Source: Schistosoma haematobium
Lineage: Eukaryota > Platyhelminthes > Trematoda > Strigeidida > Schistosomatidae
DNA length: 64,000 nucleotides
Assembly: GCF_000699445.3 (NCBI RefSeq)
Contig: NC_067196.1
Location: forward strand, 79,598,364-79,662,363
Direction: 5' to 3'
A program made the translations under genes and the position numbers. The notes under the pieces are model-generated. The model had not been told where the DNA came from. It did no database searches and was given only the letters and a program-made list of their open reading frames with translations. The stretch's first letter is position 1. Each line of letters starts with the position of its first letter. Below, one piece after another: positions 22,699 to 36,000 of the stretch.

Positions 22699-23986
22699 TA
22701 GATTTATATTTAATGGTAGCACCAGTTAATAAAATAATTAATTATCAGATTGAGCTATGTTAGGTGGTGCAGATTAACTAATTGACTTCTGCTCGATAAT
22801 AGCAATCAATAAGGTTAGATACGTTGAGTGACGTATGACGCAAGATTAGTGTCAGGTTTTAGATTGACTAAGATTGGCTAGCTGATTAGAAAATAATTAT
22901 TAGCGAAATAAACCTTGAATGCTTGAATTTCTTTTCATATAGACGATTTTTTTTAGTAAACCACTGACAATCTTGAAATACAATATACAAATATACATTT
23001 AGAACATACACAGATTGTGATGAATCTTGTGAAGCATCTAAATCAACAGGAATCTGTTTCGATGTGACATCAGCTTGAATTTTTGACATAGGTATCCCAT
23101 TTATTTCCATCTCTTCATTCTTTTTGTTGGATTCTTTCAATTCTTCGACATTACCGTTAATTACTACTTCGTCAGGTTCATTTCCATTCAAATCATTAAA
23201 TCCCTCGTATTTATCACCATCATCATCATTACTGAATACGATTCTTTCTCTATTAGTACTGAAGTCAATTTGATTATCATGATCATAATCTTCATCGGAT
23301 TCTTGTTCAATAGAATTCGTCGGTTCGATTGTATAAACTACTGGTTGTTCAACAAACGATACACGCTGAGATTTTTTCTTTGACCATAAATTCCGTATAA
23401 TACCTTAATAAAGCGAAAATAAATGAATCACATTAGGAAAACACCACAATGTTTTCTTAAAAAAATTCAGATTAAATTGAATGAAACTCAGTAGGCAAGT
23501 ACGTATTTGAAAACTGTTTCAAGTTATAAATGTTGTGGTATGAAGGCTGATGAAATTACCCGGTGGTTTAAACGAAAATAAATAGAATTGAACCAGAATG
23601 TGCAGCCAAATGTTTCGAAGAAAAGTGCCCTATCTGGTCAATAACCATTATGATTAACAAAGAATAATTTTAAAATATGGAACCTGTTACAATGAAGTGA
23701 CTTGAGTTGTTTTTATTAAGTATACAATTATTCAACAGAATGAGAAGATAATGTAGTTGTTCTCCCTCCCCATTACTTCAAGGCTATGAAACAGTATTTT
23801 CAAAGAGCCACAGTGTAATCCTAAATGAAAATAAGGGATCGACTGATGTTTAGTGCCTGTTTTTGACTCCGTAACGATCTATTGATAATGACGTTAATAA
23901 AATATATATCCTATTTACTCCATATATATTTTGTCGATTAACACATTAACAACAACGGTAAATGAAAAGCCAATTACGAAACTGTT

Positions 23987-24047
<61 letters not shown>

Positions 24048-27000
24048 CAGACATCCATTAGTGCGGAAAGACGACGGCGGATTCGAATTTCAGATACCAA
24101 ACAGGCCAGTTCAACCTTATAAAAGATGAATGATGTATCAATTATCGATAACTAACTAGAGTATGGACGACAGACTCATAGAAAGCAAGCACATGTAAAA
24201 ACTCACATTATATGATCAACAAAGTCATAGATAACAGAGTATGTAGGAAGAATATAAAATCTCTAAGTTAGAATAGCCAGACAAAAATAGACTACTTAGG
24301 AGTGTGATAAGAGCTGCTATAAATGATGAGGCTGTTAATCTTTATTAACTTAAGACAAAACCCTATGTTGAGTATTGCGCGAGTAGGTTGGGACAACACT
24401 AGAAGATGGAAAATAGCGGAATCATTGACTATTGTAATGTCAATTTATTTTATAATAACATGCAGCGTAAGAACTTGTAAGTTAAATAGTTGTTCCATCT
24501 CAGTCACAGACTAATTATAACTAAACAATCTAGGTTACTTTTGATTTCTATCCAATTTTGTTCACATTCACAGGACCTACTCTTTAAATCATAACTATTA
24601 AACACATTGATCAACAAACAATGAAAACACACCCCTAAGGGTTTCACAATACAAAAACTAGAAAAAAATAGCTACCAGATGGAGAATCTGCTACCGAAGG
24701 ATTGAGTGTCGAACGAGATGAAGAAGCCAGCAAATTTAACGTTGATTTTCGTTCTGTCAGTGTAGGACTATTATCCAAAGACAGACTACCACTGTTATGA
24801 TCTCCGGAAGACGATCTCTGACGTGCAGTCTGTTCGGCGGCTTTTTGTAAACCTAATACAAGCATTTTCTGAGCACGACTTGATCCTAAGTAACGAGAAT
24901 GTTTTTATAGAAAGATTTCTGATACGTTACGAAAAAAATCCTATATATAAGAGAAAGGAAATTAGAAAACTTACTTAATGTGACGAGTCTCCATACATTA
25001 TTTCTGAGATTTTTTCCTTGGATGGTTTAATCTACTTATCACTTGTCTCAACTCGAATTAAGTCGATTGTTGGTAAGTATTAATTAATTTAGCGAAGATT
25101 AACCTACATGCTATTATGCTTTAAACTACTCTTAGCATTAATTTAATTTTTAATGGTTTGGATTATACCATTTTAGATAGTGACCAGTCTAAGTTGACAT
25201 TTGTGCAATCTGCGAGAATTGTCTCGATACAGACATTGAAAAAAGAAGAAACGCGTGTCCTGGATTTCACTCCTAACCACATTCTATCTATTCGATATTT
25301 ACATTTTTTATTACTTATGTGAAATCTCTTCATATAACTGATCTGAATATGAGTAACAATTGACAAGTTACACTTCAATTAACTGAAAACAAACCCACCA
25401 AAAAAGTTGGTTTTTGAAAAATAAGCTGACTAGCTGTTTTCAATACTCAAGCAACACATGTATCTAGACTGATTTTGATCTATGCCGACTTAGTAAGTGA
25501 GGATGATCTTAATAATTATATACATCAACCTTATTGCATTCTTGTACACTTGAAATGACCAACCATTATTTGAACATAGCTATATTAACTAGCCAAGCTT
25601 AACTATTAAGTACATTATGTTACAACTTACAAGCTAATGATCAATATTTTGTACTAACAGCTAATATATAAATCCATTTATGTCAATGACAAAATGACAC
25701 TACAATTTTGTTTAGTCTTCAATATTGTAAACTTTACATATGCTTATAACTGTAAGCAGTAATGGACCGTGGCTAGCAGTGGAATTCAGGAGTCAGGTTT
25801 CGCTCTATTTGGTTTTTTCAGATGGGTGTACTTTCATATAATTGGATTTTTAAGATAGCAATGATAAAATCTAAATGATTTTGATTTGTTGTATGTTGAT
25901 TGCAAGAGCTTTTGCTCTAGATGTGTTTTCTAACTTTATGTAATTCTTTACGCAAGATGTTAATCAATTGTTGTTATAAGTTCTTTATAATTATCATGGA
26001 CGATCATTGTCCAAAAAGTGAATTTACCAAAAAAATATGCTACAGTTGAAGATCGATACTTTACCATTTACACTGAGTGTGCAATCATAGTAACGTATTT
26101 TCATCAGCCTACGGATTTCAATTAGAATAAATTTCGATTTATTAAATTTTAATTCCTAGAGTACGTCGTATTACTTCTCGGAGGTGCGTCGATAAGACGG
26201 TGTGATACCAGCAAACATAACGTTCAGTTATTAAGAGCAAGGTAAAAAATTCAAGAAGTGTGATTATACATTATTTTAAAAAGTAGAAAAAGGACTAAAT
26301 CACTGAAAGATGAAGATTTATAAAAATGTAATTTAGTGGAAAATTACTAATTGACTTTGCACATTCCATACACAAAACGAAGACAATTAAAATAAGTTTA
26401 TGTAAATAAAACCTACAGTATGCTACATCTCTATAAAACACCTGGATCATTTCTATTGAAAAAAAATTATTGTTGATAGTAAACATTTTTCAAGACAAAA
26501 TACGAACACTAACCTCTTATTAATGGGCTAGATAATGTATGATTATTCGGACGAGAGGTTAAAATTGGTGGAATAGACACAGTAATGGTCGGAGGTGATA
26601 CCTTATCGTTTTCATCTTTAGGAGACTGTTTAGGCAAAGTTGTTGAAGGTAAATTAAACGACTCGTTAAACTGATTTGAATTTGTTTGACCGGACAAATC
26701 TGAAAATATTTTAGATGAAATTAAAAAGATTGGAAGTCATTCACTGAGGTACGTAAAATTCAGTTTTAATAATACTCATTAAATCCCACTGGATACGTAA
26801 TGGGAACTACGCCACAATCAATTTTTTCCAATTCTTTGGCTAACCTTCATTCTATTAAGGAATTCATCACATACAGTTTTTAGTTTACTTACTTTATAGA
26901 ATATTTTTGAGTTAACAGCAATTGCTATTTTGTACGATATAATACTTCAAACAAATCTACTTTCTCGTACATATTATATTCATCTATTGCGAAGGAAACA

Positions 27001-29966
27001 CCCTACATTCCACCATTTAATGTTATTAATCACCTTAATCGTACTAGGAATTGAAAACAGGACTAATGTTATTGGCATCATTGATGAGTCAGTGCGTATA
27101 TTGCTCTGATGATTAGCCGTTAAATTTACAGCATCTTTTCTAATAACCAATAAATAGGAATATATGTACTTCCTTTGGTTGATAGCATGGCAATCCAAAC
27201 AATGTTATCTTACATTTCATTATTCAACCATATCGAGGTACTAGAAATAGTATTTGAAAAATCCAGATATATAATTCAAGAAGATGGAGAAACTTTTTTG
27301 AAGATGCGTCATCTAAGCTGGGTTGTTATTCAGTTGTGAAGCTTTAATTCTCTTTCTAGACAACATCATCAGCACACACTTCAAAAATAAGTGAGCTGAT
27401 AGGATTTCTCCACAGATGACTAACGAACGATTTGATTATTTGTTGTCCGTAATTGGAGAAAAAAAGATGTAGAGGAAAACAAATAAAGTGACGGAATTTT
27501 GACGAGTTTTAGAACTTACTATGGTTTCAGAATCATGCTGAGAATTAATAATATATTAACACAGATTAGAAGTAGTCGACCATAACATTATTTTAACTTT
27601 ATGAGTGCAATTCGCTCAAAGTCGTTCAAAATAGAATATTAAGTGGGCCAAATCACTAACACTAGTAAGTTACGATACGACCTAACCCATAGTTTTAAGA
27701 AACATTTGAGTCAACAATATCCACTTACTATCTACAGAGCGAATGAGCTCTCAGGACTCGGTGGTAGCTGCGACCAACCAGAAAAAAGTGTCAAATTGAA
27801 GGCGTAACATTTATATTTGGCAATTAATCAAAAAGTAAGGTTATGGAAAAATTAAAGTTTTTACTAAACAAAAGGAAATAAAATACAGTAAATAGCATTT
27901 AGGAATTTCAAATAATCATAAAAACATGTTACACAAATTTATACACATTCACTTTACCAGATGTATTCAATCTAGATGAGATTTCATCAACACAATCTAA
28001 TTCGCATTCTGTATTAATTGTCTCAGTATCTTGTATGATTTCAAAGTCATCCTTCAGATCCTGTAAGTTAGGTAATACAAATTAAACTTGTTAGTATAGT
28101 ATAAATAGAAAACTCATAAAAGAATCTGTTGTGAACTGTGACTGGTTAGTATGCGAAATAAAACACGTCTACACCATAATTAGTAACATAAATCTCAATA
28201 CTAGAAGTTTGATTTTAATGTGGATTGCTTGTAATTGCTGGTTTATTACCGGGTTTCCAATCGCTGAGTAGGACATCATGTGAGTTGTGTATATGTATCT
28301 AACACAGTGGTCTAATAATCTCATGTTTAGTGTATCGATCTAGTGCCCAGATGGTATAACATTGTGGTAAATGGAGATTCTATTTTTATTTTCCGTCACA
28401 ATATTGGCCACAAATCTACGTAATATTATTAACAATTTGTGATTGTATATATTTTTTTGTCAGTCAAGAATGAATACTTGGGAAGACTTGCTAGGTCTAT
28501 TGGAAATAACAAGTATTCTAAAAGAAAAACTTAGCGATGTATTTTTATTGCGGAACCTACAAAAGGTGAAAAAACGTAACATGTATAATATAATTTATGC
28601 TCAGAAAAATCATCAAGCGAATACTACAAGTTCTGTGTATGCAAATGTGCACAATGCTTACAAATAATGTGTGAGTTATGTATAGATAACGTTGATTGAT
28701 AGTCAAATTATTCACAACATTGCAGTACAAAGATCAAACACTGTTTCGTGAAGGAAGAACAATCATATACTGGATGAAGAGGCAAAAGAAAATTGACGTC
28801 AGAGTGTATAATGTCAATTATTTCAAACGAAGCTAAATATGAAATCCTACGTAAAATCTTCTCGAGGAAGCTAGTGTGGGCTGTGAATGACTAGTAAACG
28901 AAGAAAAACATCCACGCCATAATTTGTAGCATAAATCATTATCTCTACACTAAAACTTTGAAATTACTGTCATTCCTCTTTAAAACCCGAAATTCTGAAG
29001 GAGACCTTAATAAAGAAATTTTAATGATTTAACAGAATTTAGGTGAATATTTATATTTTGGTTAGTCATTCAAAGTTTAGGCAATTGTGTAAATATGATC
29101 TGTAAGAGGTATAAGAAGACAGATCAAATTTAATCTTGTGTAACAAGTAATCATTAGATATAACCAACTCATTCATCTGGCTGAAAAAACACTGTATCAG
29201 TAAATCCAAATCAATAACAGAGTTGATATTTATGTGTCGGAATCTGCACTACACTTTCGTAAGTGAGGGGCTGGGCTAATACAACAATGGACTGCTAAAC
29301 TTGAAATCGAAATGATTGAAAAAAGAGCTTTGATCATAATACTGTCAGCCTTGAAAGCACCGTCAACTACGTTGTAATGTTGTAAGTGAATAAAATTGTA
29401 TATATTAGCGATGAAACTATTTTTCAACAAATAAATTGACTATAAAGAAATTCTTTAGTCAAGACAGTTATGTCAATTGAGAGCAACATTGACGACCTAA
29501 AAATAATGTGTGTTTGTATGCACAGATGCATACGAAATCTGATATAACTAAAATCAAGGAATCAAGAGAAGAAATCGGTTTCCAATTAGTTTTTCATTAT
29601 GGCTTTAGACTAATATAAATGATTTACAACAATGAAGTAAAAATCGAGTAGTTGCGTAACGTAATAATTTTATAATGAAATATTAATTATAGCTAAAATC
29701 ATCAACAAGGACTTACAGATTCTTTCTCAGTGAGAGGATCAATCGATGGAGATAGAACAGCTCTAAGTATTTTTTTTAAAAATAAAAAAAAAGCAAAATG
29801 TGAATTTCCACAACAAAAATCCTCATAAACATGAAATACTGATTTTATAGATAAATCATAATTCACAGAAAGCGAATCGATATGTTTAACATTGAATAAA
29901 CACAGAGGGGCTCCAGGCGGAGTTTTCAATAAACACAGAGTTCTGGATTAATGTTACGTATCTTAC

Positions 29967-30034
<68 letters not shown>

Positions 30035-33000
30035 GGCAATAATATTCGTTACAAAAGTATAATCAAAAGATAAATTACACGAATAATATAAGATACGAAT
30101 GTGAATACAAGAGAAAATATATAGATTTATCATCAGAATGATTGAATTATAAACAATTTACGACATTGCATACATAAAGTTTGAAGGATTGCTACTTCCC
30201 TTTACTCTTTATTATATCATGTAAGGATTAGCAAAGATTAGAATTAGCCCGTTATTGATAATCAAAACTGAACTTTGATTAGACTTTGTTGTCGTATGCA
30301 CATTAGTGTTTAGAACGATATGTACTGGGTTTCGAGTGTAAAATAGGAAAATTGACACTATGATTCATGTACAACCCCAGCTGCCAAGTCTAAAATAAGT
30401 CCAAATAAGTATTCTGGACTTTATTGCTAACTAGAATTTATCTATTCTATAAAACTTGTTCTAGATAATGTCCTTTTTTTCTCAAACTAATGAAGTTCCA
30501 TAAAGTAACACTTTTTTTTGCACATTATCATTAACGACTAAGATAATTAACTGAAATCAATAATAAAGAGTATATAACTTATAGATCTTCTGATTAGTTG
30601 TTTCATAACGTTTCTTTGTTACTTTGAATAGTTTTCTGTTTTATTGACCAAAAACAAATAAAGAATAATTTTAAAAGTTTAATGGTTAAAATAAAATAAA
30701 AGTGGAGATAGAGAGAGAGAGAGAGAACTAAAACTATTCATTTAGAATGATAACAATAAACTGTCTCTTTTACATAATAAAATAAAGTAAACAATACTAA
30801 CACTTAGATGAACTGAAACGAAGCAGTAATATTTACATTGACATTCTAAACTTTTAAAAAAACCTTACACAACAAAAATAATACAATAGAGAATAAAGAA
30901 ATTTGTGTGGTTTGGACAAACATGACCAACAATAATTAAGAGAACCTATAAACGCTTAGAAGTTTATTTAGTTATCAGATAGTGATAGGTAAAATAATAC
31001 AATGAAAAATGAAAGTGTTTCAATAAAGTGAACAGATGTAAATTTTGATAGTCCGGTATTGGAAGCAAGATGGATTTGAGTTTTAAATCAAGATTTTTTT
31101 TCTAAAATCGAATTGAATTTCACGAAAGTGAAGTGTTAACCAACATCAAGGAAATATTCTGAACATTTTGTCGAACTATTACCACTAAGAAAAGATTAGT
31201 TATGATTTGTTATTAAATTTGCTGGAAGGACATTCCCTAAATGTTTATTTCATGTTTGATAAGTTTAATCAATCGAAAACACTCAACTTTTCTCTTGAAT
31301 GGTATATTAATACACATTTGTAACTATTAGAAGCATGATTTTAATGTCTTGAAGAATCTTTGAAAAAGCAATTGAATTATTAGTAGTGCTATTGATCTGT
31401 GAGTGTGACTCTACAGAAAGCAACAGCCAACTGTTGTTTGAGAATAGTTAAATAGGACTCCATATGGAGAAATAAATTCATTACTAGACATTAATTAACT
31501 ATCAATGTAGAGGCTAATATGATTTAATATATGAAACTTATTATACTGTGAACTAAACAAGAGCTTAACGTTGAATTGATGATTTTCAGTTCAGGCGCTG
31601 TGTTCTCTACATTAAAAAAAGAAGAATCGATAATGTTGTCCAAAACGAATGAAAGCTCCACTCTTAAACTATGGTGAACAAAGTACACAATACCATAAAG
31701 AGTTTAGTTTTTTTTCACTGGAAAAAGATATATACTTACTTGGTAGGTATGCATTCGGATTCCATGCAAAGTGGACTGGTAGAATTCTTAACAGTAATAT
31801 TTTCGGTCTGACTGCTTTCGTTGTTCAACTCCTCTGTTACATTCGGTTTCGTATGAGAGTCCAGTGGTTCTAGTGTTTCAGAGACTTCTTGACAATCTTT
31901 GTTGACAGATGATTGAGGACTGAATTCAATTTGAGACTGCGATTCACTACCACCGCCCCCACCACTTATGGAAGACCATGACTGTTGACTAATATCTAAT
32001 TCATTGTACATAGTAGGTATATATTCACGTCTAGTAAATAAATAAAGTTTTAAGTAGGCAAAATATTAGACACGAGTAAGAATGTTGACGATAACAAATT
32101 ATGTTAAAATCTCATAGAAAGAAATTCAAGTTTTCTGGTAAATCAAAATAAATCTTAGTAATAAAACTGAATCTAGGAATATAGATAGAAGTATTACACT
32201 CAATCAACAATATATATTTACAATTGGAACACTGAATAATGAAAAAAATTATAAACTGCTTAAAAAGTTTAGTTGAATTAATAAAGAGTTTAGTAAAGAT
32301 TATGAACATTTTACATTTTTTAAATCATGAACTCAGATGTGAGACAGTTATTTGCCACAGGTAAGGGAAGTTGGTCGCACAATTTTGTGAATCGATTACG
32401 GTTAGTCATCAACACCATTGAATCCAGGCTGTAGTTTAGAAGTTGGTCATAGTTTCAATGTCTGTATGCGGGGTCATGGATGCACATTGCTAACAAGTAC
32501 CATACTAGGATGAGGTGGCCGTTTAGTGCTTTCAGGTTCTAAGTGTTGGCATAAAATCAGTTTGTGATCCATTCGAATATGATTATATAAGTTTGATAAA
32601 AATGATTTTAAGTTGTATTCAATTTTACTATTAGCCAACAAATATTCGATTAATTTCAATAGGCCATATCCTGCCCGTTGTTGCTACCTTGACATGGTGG
32701 TCAAGCTTGCTTATACTGGCTGGAACAATCATTCCACAAGGTCCTACTATACCAGACAGGACGGTTGAAGAACGGTAAGACTAAAAGCAACAAACCCAAG
32801 GTCCGAGAGTGAAATCGTACTGATGACTATACAGAAGTGTGACGGCAGTAAGGTGTTTCCTTCAAACAACCAGCATAACAGCAATACTACCTTCCCACAA
32901 GGAGGGGTGGGGTTAGAAAAGGTCGACCCTAAAAATCCACACCTCGCCTTATACCACGGATATCCGTCTCCGGCGGTAAGGTTTCAACAATACGGAGCTA

Positions 33001-36000
33001 ACACGAAAATTACTCATAAAAAGGCGGTGTGTGACCGACCTCAAGCAGTTGTCCCCTGGACACTGCGGTCACGCTCCCAGGTCACTAAGACCACCTCTAA
33101 CCCAATTTCCTTGTGAGGTACCTCCAAAAAAACCCTTCCACGGTGTGGGCAACCGGGAAGTGATAACGGCCCTCATACCTCCAAAAGCAATCAAGACCAC
33201 TGTATTCATAATAGGTCATATACACACAGTACGATCAAAAACCTCTAGAATGAATAGCAACTCTGTTAATTTTGGGAAACAACATAAAACACAATGTATC
33301 TTATTAACCTACGATGCCATAAATATATGGTAAAATACCATTTAATATCTAATACAATTTACTTTCTGCCAATATATCATAAGTTTCAACCCCGCAACAT
33401 CTCCTTTGATAGCACGATGATGGAAACCCTAACCCTCAGATATGATTAACGCAAGGATCAGGCTTAACATTCAAGTTCAATTTAATTGAAGAGTAAGTGA
33501 CTTACGAAACTGATTTCCTTTAATCGTATATGATATTTAATCATACTATTTTGTTAAAGAAAAAACGTATTTATCTTGGTTAGTTGTCTTGTCTTCTAAT
33601 ATCAGTTTCATTTGAGGTATAACATCAATAATTTAGTCAGTCAGTCAGTAACAACGTAGAACTTCGTACGTACGTACATCAGTTCGAGTTGCCATACCAC
33701 ATTAGCAGAGATGCAATGGTCGACTCAAATCCCGTAGTGGTAGAGGTAATAAGAGTATAAGCAGTAATCGGGAAAATTAGTGTTTGGAGACGTTATTTAA
33801 AGAGTATAATCCAGTGAAAAAATTTGGGAAGAGGAAAAAAAGGGACATAAAGAATTCAGAAGATTAGAATTTGGGAGACCACAAAGAGTGGGTGCACCTG
33901 CGCTATTGCAAACAATTTTGAGTCACGTCATTCAGGGTCTCTAACCATCGGTTGCTATCATCTCGCGGTCCCCAACCAGGTAGTCATTGACGTACTTTTA
34001 GAGATAACTTTCCTGGTCTAGATTTCCAGGGGTTGAACTTCTACCGGGAGATTAACTTTTGACCTAGAATATGCCGATGACATAGTTTTATTTGGTGAAG
34101 ACGCTGACAAAATGCAGAGTCTTCTGACCACTCTAAGCAACAATGCAAGCACGTTCGGCATGCGATTCTCTCCCTCGAAATTCAAAATGTTTCTTCAGGA
34201 TTGGGTTACGTCGACACCCGAACTAGTGATAGGGAGTGAAGTAGTTGAGCGTGTCGATCGCTTCACTTATCTTGGAAGTCTCATCAGCCCTTGTGGTCTG
34301 GTGTGTGACGAAATCTCAGCACGGATACAGAAGGCTCGACTAGCTTTTGCCAACTTGCGTCATTTATGGCGTAGGCGAGATATCCGTCTATCAAACAAAG
34401 GACGTGTTTACTGTGCAGCCGTTCGTTCCGTCCTACTTTATGACAGTGAAACATGGCCGGTAAGAGTAGAGGATATTCGTAGGTTACTAGTATTTGATCA
34501 TAGGTGTCTTTGAAACATTGCTCGTATATCCTGGGATCATCAGTCTCATGAACAGCCATAATTTGGCCATTTTACATCACTGTTTATTATCTATCAATTG
34601 GTATCCTTTTGCATCATTTCAACAATCAAAAATCCATTCATAGAATCCTACTTCATAAAAACTTGGCATTAATCACTATTTTGTTCAGAAGGTTTTGGGA
34701 AACTAGACTACAAATAATAATAAGTATAAATAAAACATACAGTTGCTCTTTGAAACGTTCCTTCTGATGAGTAGTTAAATAGCGACGTCGTTTCTTCACA
34801 CTTTCTGATTGAGGTGGGATGAAAATAAACTAAAGAAGATAAATTTTGAGGAAAAATCAGCACAGAAGAAAGAATAGAGTTTGGGCAACAGTTTTTAAAC
34901 AGAAATTACTAGCAAACCAATTTACAAGGAATAAAAGTACACAGAATTACATAAAGCTGAGTATTTTTCGAGAAACCGAGGTCAATTTCTTTAAGCTAAG
35001 ATGGAGTATATTTTTTCCGCTAGAATGTGAATAAAAATCAACTTTTACTCAGCTAAATCTAGTTACTGATCACCCTACAACACATCGCTTGGAAAGGTGA
35101 ATTCAAAGTAAATAATACTAATTACCCAAGAAAAGCAATCTTCATGCTAATTGCACGATTTTGTAATAACCCCAATAAAATGTCAAAAGAAAAAAAACGA
35201 GATATTTCAATAATTATCTGACGTATCTATCTATGTAATAATGAAATAAATTATGTGAATTGTGGGTTGAATAATACTGAAATAAAATGAATCACGATAA
35301 CACCACACTGACAAATTATTTTATTCAACTTACATCACAAGTATCTTCACAACAAGTTGAAATAGTTACAACCTTAGAAGTAGTGGTATTTTGTTCCGAG
35401 TCAGAGAAATGTCGTTTCCTTGTTGGTTGTAATGACAACTGATTAGAATTGTTTGATTTACTTTCTGTCACTGGCACTTCCTGTGGTCCACCGAATAAGC
35501 GGCGTTTAACCAATGGACGACACGGAAGTGGGCCAGGAGATGTTACTGTAGGAGACCAATTATGATTATCGTTTTCATTATCTATGAGACTTGTACCAGG
35601 TGGAATTCCAAAAGCTTCAGCAATAATACCATTTGTAGGTGATGGTTTAGGAGAGGCAGGAAAAAGATTAACACCTTTTCTACCACGGCCACGCCTAGAT
35701 GAGGAATTAGATGGAGCTGACTGAGTAATATTTTCTGTTTGTTCAACTAAATGAGGATAGAAATGAGATAATATTTGAGAATTTCAATAACTTTAAATTC
35801 CAATAACGGTTTACCTATTTTAAACCAAAAAATATCTGTAAAAAAATAATTAGCTTTACAGTTCAGTGGCACTTTAGTCACTAGAAAATAAATAAACTTG
35901 TATTGGAGTTTAAGCTTATAAGGAACTTCATAACCTTGTAATATATTGATTACTGGTTTATTAACGATACGTAACAATATGTACGAATATGAATTACATT

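Larger units (their letters stand above)
24886..31739. other. RIF1 introns with little recognisable content
   Basis: Between the small exons at 26514, 27958 and 29717 there is AT-rich intron. It contains an Sm-alpha fragment, a foldback arm and an (AT)n tract; I see nothing else. Confidence 0.5.

Noticed and set aside
27361..27395. CTGATGA on - strand as a hammerhead core
   Set aside because: No GAAA strand or pairing stems nearby.
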